Source: Haematococcus lacustris (lineage: Eukaryota > Chlorophyta > Chlorophyceae > Chlamydomonadales > Haematococcaceae). From it: DNA of 64,000 nucleotides. The stretch lies in NCBI GenBank assembly GCA_030144725.1, contig JASKMD010000029.1:11948733-12012732 (forward strand). The letters are read 5' to 3'. Shown here one piece after another: positions 1 through 14,945 of this stretch. Under the pieces are notes generated by a model, which had not been told where the DNA came from, ran no database searches, and saw only the letters and a program-made list of their open reading frames with translations. Positions within the stretch are counted from its first letter, which is position 1. Every line of letters begins with the position of its first letter. The translations under genes and the position numbers were made by a program.

Positions 1-159
1 CCGTTGCGGGCTGACCAGGCTGCCGCCCGCTTGCCCCATCCCCATGCAGCCCTGTCTCACATTGCAGATCCCCCGTGGACCTGCAATCAGAGGGAATTGC
101 CCAGCCGCTGCAGGAACAGCTCGCAGGGGCTGCAAGGGTGGCCCCCCCCCACCCGCCAG

Positions 160-320
160 CCAGACTCAGGTTTGAATCCTGCCAACCCCCTTGGTGCTGA
201 GTGGCAGACCCAGGTTCGATTCCTGGCACACACAGTGTTTTGCTGCTTAGATGTATCCAGCATCAGACCACTGCGATGATGAAGATCATGCGTCGTGTTG
301 GGTGTGGGTTCGAACCTTCC
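160..320 (+). repeat. cluster of tRNA T-arm-like motifs (possible SINE debris)
   Basis: Three pol III B-box-like motifs occur within 150 bases: GGTTTGAATCC near 172, a perfect GGTTCGATTCC near 213 flanked by a short CCAGG/CCTGG stem, and GGTTCGAACCT near 308. No complete cloverleaf can be folded around any of them, so this is not called a tRNA gene. It lies in the region downstream of the last resolved CLC exon. Confidence 0.3.
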
Positions 321-331
321 AGGCGGCTCAC

Positions 332-5756
<5,425 letters not shown>

Positions 5757-5989
5757 GTTGTCTGCGAGCACGGCAAGCACCGTGTCTCGTAGCCTAGAAG
5801 CTGACCCTGTGTGTGGCGCGTGAGGCTATGAAACGTACGCATGCTGTCAGCAAGCCGAGTGAGCGATGAACACGACGACGATCGCAGGTCGCCCGCCTCG
5901 CTCACGCACCATGGTCACTGCCAAAGCCCTGCCCTCCTGGCATATTGATGGAAACCCTGCAGCTCCGCGCAATGCGTCCGTAGGGCTCC

Positions 5990-6250
5990 ACACTGCATGC
6001 ATGGGTTAAGGATATGAATTGTGACCAACTTCTGCTGGTTGCAAACACATTCTTCCACCACTTAGCGCATAGGCTTTGCCTGTTCCTACCAAGACATAGC
6101 GGGACATCGTAGACAGAGAAGCCGCTGTAACGGTATCAATAGCCATGATCATGGACACAATCCCGAACCCCGCGAACTCAGAGGGTGACCAAACCGCCTA
6201 TGGCTCCCTATCTTCTTTCTAAGCAGACTCCCTGCTGAGCTGAAAAGGCG
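5990..6250. repeat. dispersed repeat, copy 1 (partner at 11300-11570)
   Basis: This stretch shares diverged blocks with 11300-11570, such as CTAAGCAGACTCCCTGCTGA against CTAAGCAGAATCCCTGCTGA, plus matching spacing around an AGGCTTTGCCT/AGACTTTGCCT segment. It holds no gene that can be recognised. The separate 5880-5960 block resembles 10336-10410 (shared CACGCACCATGGTCACTGCC). Confidence 0.5.
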
Positions 6251-6732
6251 GTTGCTTTGTTTGAGCATCCTTGCTTTGGATAGATGCAGAGGCATGCATG
6301 TAGGTGCGTGTTTGCCCCTCCCCATCATCAAGTGCAAGCCTCTCAGGATTGCATCGAATGCTTGTGGCATAGCTACTGCATGGACTGCATGCTGGCCCCA
6401 TGCAATCATCCATGGGCTGACACCGTCCATGAGCTGCAATGCTCATGTCCTTGGGAAAACCGGGCGGGGTGCGATGGAGGTTGCCAGACGTATCGGCAAA
6501 CAATCAGACGGGCATTAAAAGCAAGGCCCAGGGGGTAGGGCTAGCAGGTAAGGGCATACAAGCAAGCAAGAACTATCATCACCTGGCGCATGCATGTTGC
6601 ATGTGCTTCCAAAGGTACACACGTGTCACATGTGTTCTCAGAGGAAATGACTGTCCCCACAACACACAACATGCACCCAACACACAATCCCGAACCACAG
6701 GCCAGCACCCAAGACCCTAGCCTTGCCCCTAC

Positions 6733-7013
6733 GCCTCACTCTTCCCCAACCTCCTCCTCCATGTGGTCATCGGGCACGTGCTTGACCTCGCTGGCTGCAG
6801 AGACAGCCTGACCCGTCTCCTCTGACTCTTGCCCGGCTGCTGAGCAGGCAGGTCCTGTGCTGATGCCACTGGGGCAAGGGAGTACTGGGAGTGCTTGGCA
6901 GGGGCCAGGGGCTCGTCCAGGCTGGGCACGTACAGGCCAGAGGGCCCGCTATGGAGGGATGCTGGTGAAGCACGGCTGTTGCTGGCGGCCTGGTGGCCAC
7001 CCTGGTCACGGAA
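6733..7013 (-). pseudogene. decayed copy of the CFAP97-like terminal exon
   Basis: This is a copy of the last coding exon of the 15883-20821 gene (compare 15883-16194). It keeps the acceptor CTGCAG and the residues FRDQGGHQAASNSRASPASL and SGLYVPSLDEPLAPAKHSQ. It then loses one base in the GGCACAGAG/GGCAAGAG segment and about 40 bases of the Ala-rich stretch, so the intended end EVKHVPDDHMEEEVGEE is out of frame. Similarity continues through the 3' non-coding part to about 6250 (compare 15425-15640). Confidence 0.75.
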
Positions 7014-7359
7014 CTGCAGGCAGCAGCAGGGGTTGGGGGAGGGCTGATGTGGCTCTCCTGCTGCTTGTGGAAGCATCCTAGCCCAGCACCCAGTTGTTTG
7101 CGCTGTTTGAAGGCAGCTAGCAGGCCACAGCTAAGATCATCAACGCTACAACCCATCTGACGTTATTCGCAAACAAGATCACTAGATTGTATGTAGGGTG
7201 CGGTTTCCCGTGTCTAAGTACATTATTAGATGTTAGGATGTTAGGCTGATGTTAGGCTGCAGGCTTAGCTTGGCTTCCACAATCAATAACCAGGCCCACC
7301 CCCCCAACCACCTGCCTCGATGGAGCGCTGGACACGTCAAGGTGGAGCTCATAACCTAC

Positions 7360-7476
7360 CTTGCGGACATTGGCGTCATAGCGTTGATGGTCGTGGCAGT
7401 GCTTCACGGGCCCATCACGGGCGACTGCAGGCATGGGTTTCTCAATCTCCAGCCGCTTGTACATGGGAAGGTTTTC
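7360..7476 (-). pseudogene. duplicated CFAP97-type exon, copy 5
   Basis: A 117-base open exon with an acceptor (CTGCAG) and a donor (AAG|GTAGGT). It encodes 39 residues starting ENLPMYKRLEIEKPMPAVAR and ending QRYDANVRK, matching exon 16516-16632. It is phase 0 at both ends, so it could be spliced without shifting frame. No upstream first exons accompany it, so it is either an orphan exon or an alternative 3' exon. Confidence 0.7.
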
Positions 7477-7821
7477 CTGCAGTGTGTCACCAGCTCAGTG
7501 GTGGCGCCTTGTCATTGCTGCAATTGGAGCCAATATTTGTGTAGGTAGACAAGAGCAACGCCATAGTCAGTTTAGAGTATATTCCATGTAAAACTGGCTT
7601 TGGGGAGTAGTGCACTTAAACATGTCATATCATTGCAATTGGTGGGCATAAGGAGGCAGACAAGGGCACAGTGGAGAGGTGTTTCAAAGAGCTGCACGGC
7701 TATGTGCTTGGCTTCCACAGTCGTTCGGAAGTGGAGTAGCAATGGGCTTTGAACACCAAAACTTATCCAAATTTAGCACTCTACAATGTACATGCCCAGC
7801 AGCCATGCCAGAGTGGAGGCT

Positions 7822-7990
7822 TAGCGAAAGAAAGAAGGAAAGAAAAGAAACAAATTAGCTCCCCCCGAAGCTTTAGGGGGCGTGCTCTAAGGAACCGCGC
7901 GCCGCTGCTGGCCTTTCTCACCATGGGGAGGGCCCCCGCGGGCTGATGTATGCCTAAAGGGCGCTCTCACAGTGCGACACGCCCCGGCTC
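7822..7990. repeat. dispersed repeat R2, copy 1
   Basis: Starts with a GAAA-rich run, contains CGCGCCGCTGCTGGCCTTTC and ends near GCGCTCTCACAGTGCGAC. A second copy is at 8942-9110 and a third, diverged one at 42160-42302, far outside the tandem array. No open frame or terminal inverted repeats were seen; family unknown. Confidence 0.75.
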
Positions 7991-8478
7991 GGAAACGTGT
8001 CTACCCTCCTGAGCTTCAAAGGGAATTAGCCTACTCCACTCCAGCTCCCACCCCGCATGATGGTGGGCACTGCGCTCAAGAGAGATCGATAACGCCAAAT
8101 CTGTATGGCCCCTTCCAGGTGAAGGAGGCTTAGCGATTTGGTCAAAAAGCACATTGTTTCACTCGTTAGCAATTTCGCGAGGTTAAAGAAACGGCTTGCG
8201 GACGCGGATCAAATGGGAGAGTGCGGTACATTAGATTATACTATATTAGACTTGATAGATGTCTATTAGAGTCATACTATGACCTCAGGCAAAGAGGGCA
8301 TGCCATTGCGACCACAACCTACTAAATGCGAATGCAAGCGTATCAGATTTTGGTTGGGCCGCGCAAGAATGGTTGGGCCGCGCAAAAGTGATGGCAGCAA
8401 GCCCACAACCAGGCCCACCCCCCCTGCCACCTGCCTTGCTGAAGCGTTGGACACGTCAAGGTGGAGCTCATAACCTAC

Positions 8479-8595
8479 CTTGCGGACATTGGCGTCATAG
8501 CGTTGTTGGTCGTGGCAGTGCTTAGTGGGCCCATCACGGGCGACTGCAGGCGTGGGTTTCTCAATCTCCAGCCGCTTGTACATGGGAAGGTTTTC
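8479..8595 (-). pseudogene. duplicated CFAP97-type exon, copy 4
   Basis: 117 bases with intact CTGCAG acceptor and GTAGGT donor, encoding ENLPMYKRLEIEKPTPAVAR through HDQQRYDANVRK. It is phase 0 at both ends and open. It lies in tandem unit 1/2 of the 7.3-10.1 kb array. Confidence 0.7.
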
Positions 8596-8941
8596 CTGCA
8601 GTGTGTCACCAGCTCAGTGGTGGCGCCTTGTCATTGCTGCAATTGGGAGCCAGTACTTGTGTAGGTAGACAAGAGCAACGCCATAGTCAGTTTAGAGTAT
8701 ATTCCATGTAAAACTGGCTTTGGGGAGTAGTGCACTTAAACATGTCATATCATTGCAATTGGTGGGCATAAGGAGGCAGACAAGGGCACAGTGGAGAGGT
8801 GTTTCAAAGAGCTGCACGGCTATGTGCTTGGCTTCCACAGTCGTTCGGAAGTGGAGTAGCAATGGGCTTTGAACACCAAAACTTATCCAAATTTAGCACT
8901 CTACAATGTACATGCCCAGCAGCCATGCCAGAGTGGAGGCT

Positions 8942-9110
8942 TAGCGAAAGAAAGAAGGAAAGAAAAGAAACAAATTAGCTCCCCCCGAAGCTTTAGGGGG
9001 CGTGCTCTAAGGAACCGCGCGCCGCTGCTGGCCTTTCTCACCATGGGGAGGGCCCCCGCGGGCTGATGTATGCCTAAAGGGCGCTCTCACAGTGCGACAC
9101 GCCCCGGCTC
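8942..9110. repeat. dispersed repeat R2, copy 2
   Basis: Same sequence as 7822-7990, carried along in the second tandem unit. Confidence 0.75.
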
Positions 9111-9600
9111 GGAAACGTGTCTACCCTCCTGAGCTTCAAAGGGAATTAGCCTACTCCACTCCAGCTCCCACCCCGCATGATGGCGGGCACTGCGCTCAAG
9201 AGAGATCGATAACGCCAAATTTGTATGGCCCCTTCCAGGTGAAGGAGGCTTAGCGATTTGGTCAAAAAGCACATTGTTTCACTCGTTAGCAATTTCGCGA
9301 GGTTAAAGAAACGGCTTGCGGACGCGGATCAAATGGGAGAGTGCGGTACATTAGATTATACTATATTAGACTTGATAGATGTCTATTAGAGTCATACTAT
9401 GACCTCAGGCAAAGAGGGCATGCCATTGCGACCACAACCTACTAAATGCGAATGCAAGCGTATCAGATTTTGGTTGGGCCGCGCAAGAATGGTTGGGCCG
9501 CGCAAAAGTGATGGCAGCAAGCCCACGGAACCAGGCCCACCCCCCCTGCCACCTGCCTTGCTGAAGCGCTGGACACGTCAAGGTGGAGCTCATAACCTAC

Positions 9601-9717
9601 CTTGCGGACATTTGCGTCATAGCGTTGATGGTCGTGGCAGTGCTTAGTGGGCCCATCACGGGCGACTGCAGGCGTGGGTTTCTCAATCTCCAGCCGCTTG
9701 TACATGGGAAGGTTTTC
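9601..9717 (-). pseudogene. duplicated CFAP97-type exon, copy 3
   Basis: 117 bases, open, flanked by an acceptor (CTGCAG) and a donor (AAG|GTAGGT). It encodes ENLPMYKRLEIEKPTPAVAR through HDHQRYDANVRK and differs from copy 4 by very few bases. Confidence 0.7.
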
Positions 9718-10092
9718 CTGCAGTGTGTCACCATCACAGTGGTGGCACCTTGTCATTGCTGCAATTGGGAGCCAGTACTTGTGTAGGTGGATAGGAGCAA
9801 CGCCATAGTCAGTTTAGAGTATATTCCATGTAAAACTGGCTTTGGGGAGTAGTGCACTAAAACATGTCATATCATTGCAATTGGTGGGCATAAGGAGACA
9901 GACAAGGGCACAGTGGAGAGGTGTTTCAAAGAGCTGCACGGCTATGTGCTTGGCTTCCACTGTGTACATGCCCAGCAGCCATGCCAGACCGGAGGCATAG
10001 TGATGCACACTACAAACAACAACCAGGCCCACCCCCCCTGCCACCTGCCTTGGTGGAGCGCTGAACACGTCACGGTGGAGCTCACAGCCTAC

Positions 10093-10209
10093 CCTTTCGA
10101 CATTGGCGCCATAGCCCTGTTGGTCGTGGCAGTGCTTGGACGGCACATCACGGGAGACTGCAGGCGTGGGCTTCACAGTTTCCAGCCGCTTAAAAATGGG
10201 AAGGTTTTC
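10093..10209 (-). pseudogene. duplicated CFAP97-type exon, copy 2
   Basis: 117 bases encoding ENLPIFKRLETVKPTPAVSR through DQQGYGANVER, closer to the parent exon 16516-16632 than copies 3-5. Upstream (higher coordinates), similarity to the parent runs on into the end of the preceding exon: CGTTCAG|GTGGGC near 10330 matches CGCTCAG|GTGGGC at 16759. It stops abruptly near 10335, which marks a duplication breakpoint. Confidence 0.7.
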
Positions 10210-10861
10210 CTGCAGAGTGTCACCAGCTCAGTGGTGGCGCCTTGTCATTGCTGCATTTGTCAGTGCAATAGCAGTCAGCCAGTAGTATGAGCTAGGCTAT
10301 CCGGCAGCGGTCGAACATAGCCCACCTGAACGATGCGGTCTCGCAGCCTCGCCCACGCACCATGGTCACTGCCAACGCCCTGCCCTCCCGGCATACTGGC
10401 GAACACCACGCTGCTCCGAGCAGGCCGTCTGTGGGCGCGATTCCAACGGAGCGAGGTGAGGCGAGACGAGGCTCCATGTGGCTCGGTTTGGGGGCGGTTA
10501 GAGGGACATGGAGACCTCGCCGTCTCGCCTCGCCGCCTCCCCTCGCCATTGGGATCACGCCTGCCTCCTGATACGCCGCCAGAGTCCTTCAGGTGAGGGG
10601 GCTGAGGATAGGGTCAAGGTGAGGGGGTGGCCGTGTTTGGTGGTGGAGTCAAGGTGACTAGGTAGGGTGAAGATACAGATCTAACAAATGTGCATTGCCC
10701 CATGTGTCCATGAAGGTGGCTGCGGCCAGTGAAAAGCGACGCAAAGCGATCCCAAGTCAGGGGCCTGATGCGCTCAACAAGCAATCACACCATCACTGAT
10801 TCATCAGGTAAGCACTGCCCTGATGCTACAAAGAGCATATCCCACATGACACGACACATGA

Positions 10862-11086
10862 CTTGACGTCATGCACCTCCCACACCCCTGCAGGTTCTAT
10901 AATTGGGACGTGTCAGCCGCACTGAGCATTCGCCGCTGTGCAGTCGGCCCAGGCCCAGGCCCCACTGAGGTGTGCTACTGGAATGACCACCCAGCCATGC
11001 CTAAGCCAGGCCAGCCAGGCCAGGAGTGGGTGGAAAATGCCGACAAGGCCCTATTGCGTAAGTGGCGGCGCAAGTTGCAGCGGTAG
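10862..11086 (+). pseudogene. C-terminal fragment of a Fanzor-like (TnpB-like) protein, family A
   Basis: The short frame contains NWDVSAALSIRRC, a degraded form of the DRDVxAAxNI motif that carries the third RuvC aspartate in TnpB/OrfB/Fanzor proteins. It continues PGPTEVCYWNDHPAMPKPG and ends LLRKWRRKLQR. The DR of the motif has become NW. No upstream RuvC-I part was found nearby; the 10560-10860 stretch has only intron-like or spacer sequence. The tail differs clearly from the 12-, 40- and 52-kb copies, so this appears to be a second family. Function assignment is inference from the motif. Confidence 0.5.
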
Positions 11087-11164
11087 CCAGCTACAGCTCA
11101 AGACAATCCAACAAAACCAAATAATAAACCCCTCACAAAGGGGATGTGTGGGGGTTGGAGCTAC

Positions 11165-11270
11165 TAGAGGACTAGCAGAATGGCTGAGCCGAAGTGGGCA
11201 TTAGGCACACTAGTAGTAGCCTTTACAATGATAAGCTCGCAGCCTGTGTTTGATTACAACTCATGCTTTA
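11165..11270 (+). repeat. possible tRNA-derived SINE head
   Basis: TAGCAGAATGGCTGAGC resembles a tRNA A box, and GTGTTTGATTACAACTC about 75 bases later resembles a weak B box. No cloverleaf is convincing. The 11300-11570 stretch that follows is the partner of the 5990-6250 repeat. Confidence 0.25.
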
Positions 11271-11299
11271 CTTTGGTGTAGCATGAGGGCTGTTACCAC

Positions 11300-11570
11300 T
11301 TGTGAGGCTCCTGACATGCATGTGTGAACCACTTTCTGGCGGACTCCTGATTACGAACACACTTTCCAAGCCTAGACTTTGCCTATTTAAGACACTATAG
11401 GGCATTGCAGGTAGAGGAGCCTTTGTCACGGTGTAAATGGCCATCATCATGCAGACAGTCCCTGTACCCTGGAGAGGGAGGACGACCAAGCAGCCTAACG
11501 GCTGACTGCTTAAACAGTTTAAGCCAGCTCCTCTCTAAGCAGAATCCCTGCTGAGCGGAAGGCACGATCT
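11300..11570. repeat. dispersed repeat, copy 2 (partner at 5990-6250)
   Basis: Diverged match to 5990-6250 in the same orientation; no gene seen. Confidence 0.5.
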
Positions 11571-11708
11571 TCCACTGCGCTTGCCGTGGTCATGTCCTAC
11601 TATAGCCTCTTTAGATATCATCAGGCCAACATAACTCATCAAACATGGAACAACATGGAACAACACTCCCCAGCCTCCCCAGCAACAATGCGTCGTTTGA
11701 AGCAGAGC

Positions 11709-11945
11709 AAAACTTATTCAACAAGGAACAACATGTTTGACTGTGGGTGATCTCACTCAGCTACTACAGTCAAGTTGTAGCATCCTCGGTCGCACCCTTG
11801 ATGACTACAGACCCCACATCGATAGCACGTTCCGTGGGCCGACCCCACGACCACTGGGCACCTCATCAAAACTAACAGCTTAATGCTCTGTAAGGCTAAC
11901 AGCCTGTGCAAACTACCAGGCCCTATGCATTGTAGCGGGCCCGGC
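11709..11945 (-). ncRNA. conserved 3' non-coding block of Fanzor-like element B (candidate guide-RNA region)
   Basis: This block lies directly downstream of the coding end of element B and is conserved with 40051-40290 behind element C. Shared strings (plus strand) include ACTTATTCAACAAGGAACAA, GACTGTGGGT, CACCCTTGATGACT and CCACTGGGCACCTCATCAAA. Protein coding is not conserved across it. In TnpB/Fanzor systems the guide RNA is encoded at and beyond the 3' end of the nuclease gene, so this is a positional candidate only. Confidence 0.4.
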
Positions 11946-14945
11946 CATCGCCGGTACTCTGCAGCCCGGTGCAGCCGCTGCCTGGCCTTGGGCAGCCGGT
12001 CATTGACCAGCTTGTAGCGCTGCTGGTACTCCTCGCCAACGGTGGGCAGAGCCTCCAGGTCCTTTCATTGGCACAGTTCCAGGGGGCGCTGCATGCTCTC
12101 CCCATTGCGCTGCAAGTTTAGGCACCCGTTGGTGTCCCGGTCCAGCCACCTGCCCCCTGGGGGTGCCTGGGGTCGTTGCACTGGGCCAGGTGCTGCAGGG
12201 AGGGGCTGGGCCTGGGCTGGGGGAGGTGGTGGGACCTGGGCGGGGGGAGCCTGGGCTGGGGGAGGGGGGGCCTGGGCAGGGGCAGGGGGGTCCTGGACAA
12301 GGGGGTCCTGGGCTGGGGGGGGGGGGTGTCCTGGGTAGGGGCAGGGGGAGGTGGGGTCTGGGCGGGGGGGGCCTGGGCAGGGGGAGGGTTGCGCGGCACC
12401 TGATGGCACCATGACAGGCCCGCACATACTTAGCATGCCGCTGGCTCCAGGCCGGGCGCACCAGCTGCGGGTTGACCTGGCCTACTGTGGGTACCCAGTC
12501 TGCAGGCCTAGGCTGGTCAGGTGGCAGGTGCAGCTCACAAGGCTGGCGGGCATGCACTGACGAGCTGACACGGTCGGTGCGGAACTCATCCACAATCGCC
12601 AGCCTGTCAGGCCTGTCATACGTGTTGGGCCTGCTGGGCTGCTGCACCACCCTGCGAAACCCCTACCGCACCGCCCCCGCCTTCCACCCACCCTGGCTGA
12701 AGTTGCCCGCTCCCAGGAACACAGCCACTCCCCTCTCCTGTTGGTAGTGGTGGCGTGACACCCACTTCATCCCATTCACCACCGTCAGGTCAGGTCAGGT
12801 CAGGTCAGGTCAGGTCAGGTCGGGTCGGGTCGGGTCGGGTCGGGTCGGGTCGGGTCGGGTCGGGTCGGGTCGGGTCGGGTCAGGTCAGGTCAGGTCAGGT
12901 CAGGTCAGGTCAGGTCAGGTCAGGTCAGGTCAGGTCAGGTCAGGTCAGGTCAGGTCAGGTCAGGTCAGGTCAGGTCAGGTCAGGTCAGGTCAGGTCAGGT
13001 CAGGTCAGGTCAGGTCAGGTCAGGTCAGGTCAGGTCAGGTCAGGTCAGGTCAGGTCAGGTCAGGTCAGGTCAGGTCAGGTCAGGTCAGGTCAGGTCAGGT
13101 CAGGTCAGGTCAGGTCAGGTCAGGTCAGGTCAGGTCAGGTCAGGTCAGGTCAGGTCAGGTCAGGTCAGGTCAGGTCAGGTCAGGTCAGGTCAGGTCAGGT
13201 CAGGTCAGGTCAGGTCAGGTCAGGTCAGGTCAGGTCAGGTCAGGTCAGGTCAGGTCAGGTCAGGTCAGGTCAGGTCAGGTCAGGTCAGGTCAGGTCAGGT
13301 CAGGTCAGGTCAGGTCAGGTCAGGTCAGGTCAGGTCAGGTCAGGTCAGGTCAGGTCAGGTCAGGTCAGGTCAGGTCAGGTCAGGTCAGGTCAGGTCAGGT
13401 CAGGTCAGGTCAGGTCAGGTCAGGTCAGGTCAGGTCAGGTCAGGTCAGGTCAGGTCAGGTCAGGTCAGGTCAGGTCAGGTCAGGTCAGGTCAGGTCAGGT
13501 CAGGTCAGGTCAGGTCATACCTTCTTGCAGCAACGCTCAACGACGCGGTTCTGGGCATGGTGCAGCCCCAACCGCTGCCTGCGCCAGCGTGGCTAGAGGT
13601 ACTCCTCCCACAGTGCGTCCCAGGTGGCCTTAAGGGCCAGGATGTGGGCCTGGATGTGGGCCTGAAGGCCGTCCTGGATGGTGCCAGCTGGGGTGGCAGC
13701 TGCCAGCTGCTGCAGCTGTGGCTGGATGGCAGTTGACCAGCGGGCTGTGTCCTGCTTGGCTTTGGTGAGCCCGCTGTCTTGCTTCAGCTGCCCCTTGCTC
13801 AACTCCCACTCCCACTGCCTGAGCACCAGACCTGTGACTGGGTGCCGCTGTGCATGCGCTGCCTTGATGGCCTGGGTGACACCTGGGTCCACCCCAACAG
13901 CAATGTGGGTGGCTGGCTTGTAGTGGGCTGGCAGCCCCAGCAGCCTACGATGCTTTGCCACCTCTGCCACCCACCTAGGCTGCCACAGCACACTGTTGGG
14001 TGGCAAGCGCCACTTGTGCTCCCTATCAAGCAGGCTATAGTCTAGGCGCCCCTAGCACCAGCTGGGGGAAGTGCTTCTTCATAGTCCTGCTGAACCCCCC
14101 CTCCACCACCCCAACCGCCTTGCACCACCAACTGACGAAGCGCCCCGGGTGCCTGTAGAACTCCTGGATGCTGGTGATGATCTTCGTTGCGTTTGCGTTG
14201 AGGGCGCTGTTGTCCTCCCGCAAGTGCTCCTCGTCCAGCTCCTGCAGCATGGCAACTGGCCAGGCGCTGCTGGGCTTCTCAAACACATCCACCTCACCGG
14301 GCAGCAGCCTGATGCCACGGTGGTGGGGGCCACGCATCAGGTGCTACAACACACTGACTTTGGCGAGCAGCTCCATGGTCTGTGGTGCATCCTTGATCTG
14401 TGCCAGCAGCTGTGGGTCCCTGATGTTCAGGTGGGGGAGGCAGCTGAGCTGGGGCGGCTGCAGTGCGGGGTGAGCTGCGTGTGGCAAGGCGGGGGTGAGC
14501 ATAGGAAGGGCAGGCTGGGTCAGGTGGAGGAGAGGGGCATGGGGCTGGACCTGCTGCTGGGAACCCTGGAGTGGGCTGGCCTAGGAAGCACGAACAGGCA
14601 CAGGACTACTGCCGGGACGCACTGCTTGCTGCCCATGGTCATGCGCTTGTTGACCTCTGCCACAACAGCGTCAACTTAAGCTGGGCTGAGATCAGGCCGC
14701 GCTGCCTCCACAAGGCCACGGAATGTTGCCTTGATAACCTGGCGCCTCTCTGCAATGACTTCCTTCACAGCCTGTCCCTGCTCCTGATCTTGCTGCCCAC
14801 TACCACTGGCACCTGCAGACATGGGAAAGCCTGTCACGGGAAGTCCTGGGAGCCTTTTGCCAAGCTTTGTGGCTTACCGGCTGCACTCTGTGCGGGTGAG
14901 ACGGGGCGCTTGCTTTTCCTCTCTGGGGGCATATCAGGGGATTAG
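11946..14945 (-). pseudogene. decayed Fanzor-like (TnpB-like) nuclease element B
   Basis: This is a nearly full-length but broken element of a putative RNA-guided nuclease family. In coding order it holds: an N-terminal part at 14690-14940 (VKEVIAERRQVIKATFRGLV); a helical part at 14040-14440 (QEFYRHPGRFVSWWCKAVGV); a RuvC-I-like GVDPGVTQAIKAA with flanks at 13593-14006; the CAGGT array at 12785-13516; VAVFLGAGNFSQGGWKAGAV and AIVDEFRTDRVSS at 12550-12750; a Pro-rich linker; and RWLDRDTNGCLNLQRNGES, the RuvC-III-like motif, near 12070-12150. Frames change between parts and stops interrupt, so it is not expressed as one protein. The order GVDPG, VDE..RT, DRDxN is that of TnpB/OrfB/Fanzor; membership is inferred from these motifs. 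Cysteines of the usual zinc ribbon are mostly missing. Confidence 0.65.
12785..13516. repeat. CAGGT pentamer array, about 146 units
   Basis: About 730 bases of CAGGT on the plus strand, with one homogeneous block of about a dozen CGGGT variants near 12822-12880 and otherwise near perfect. It splits element B between its RuvC-I-like and RuvC-II-like parts. The 292-residue frame rich in RSGQV is an artefact of the repeat. Confidence 0.97.

Larger units (their letters stand above)
7361..10100. repeat. direct tandem array with ~1120-bp units
   Basis: Two nearly identical units are offset by 1120-1122 bases (7361-8480 and 8481-9602), followed by a shortened third unit to about 10100. Each unit holds one CFAP97-type exon and a non-coding part. 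The third unit lacks the AGTCGTTCGG...CTCTACA segment and the pyrimidine/purine-rich dispersed repeat, so it shows the state before those parts were gained, or after a deletion. Many long exact stretches between units 1 and 2 suggest a recent duplication. Confidence 0.92.

Noticed and set aside
200..240. tRNA gene
   Set aside because: Only a T-arm-like hairpin is present; acceptor, D and anticodon arms cannot be formed.
12785..13516. CRISPR-like array
   Set aside because: Units are 5 bases with no spacers, and the window is eukaryotic.
12755..13633. 292-codon plus-strand frame of RSGQV repeats
   Set aside because: CAGGT pentamer read-through; no conserved flanks.
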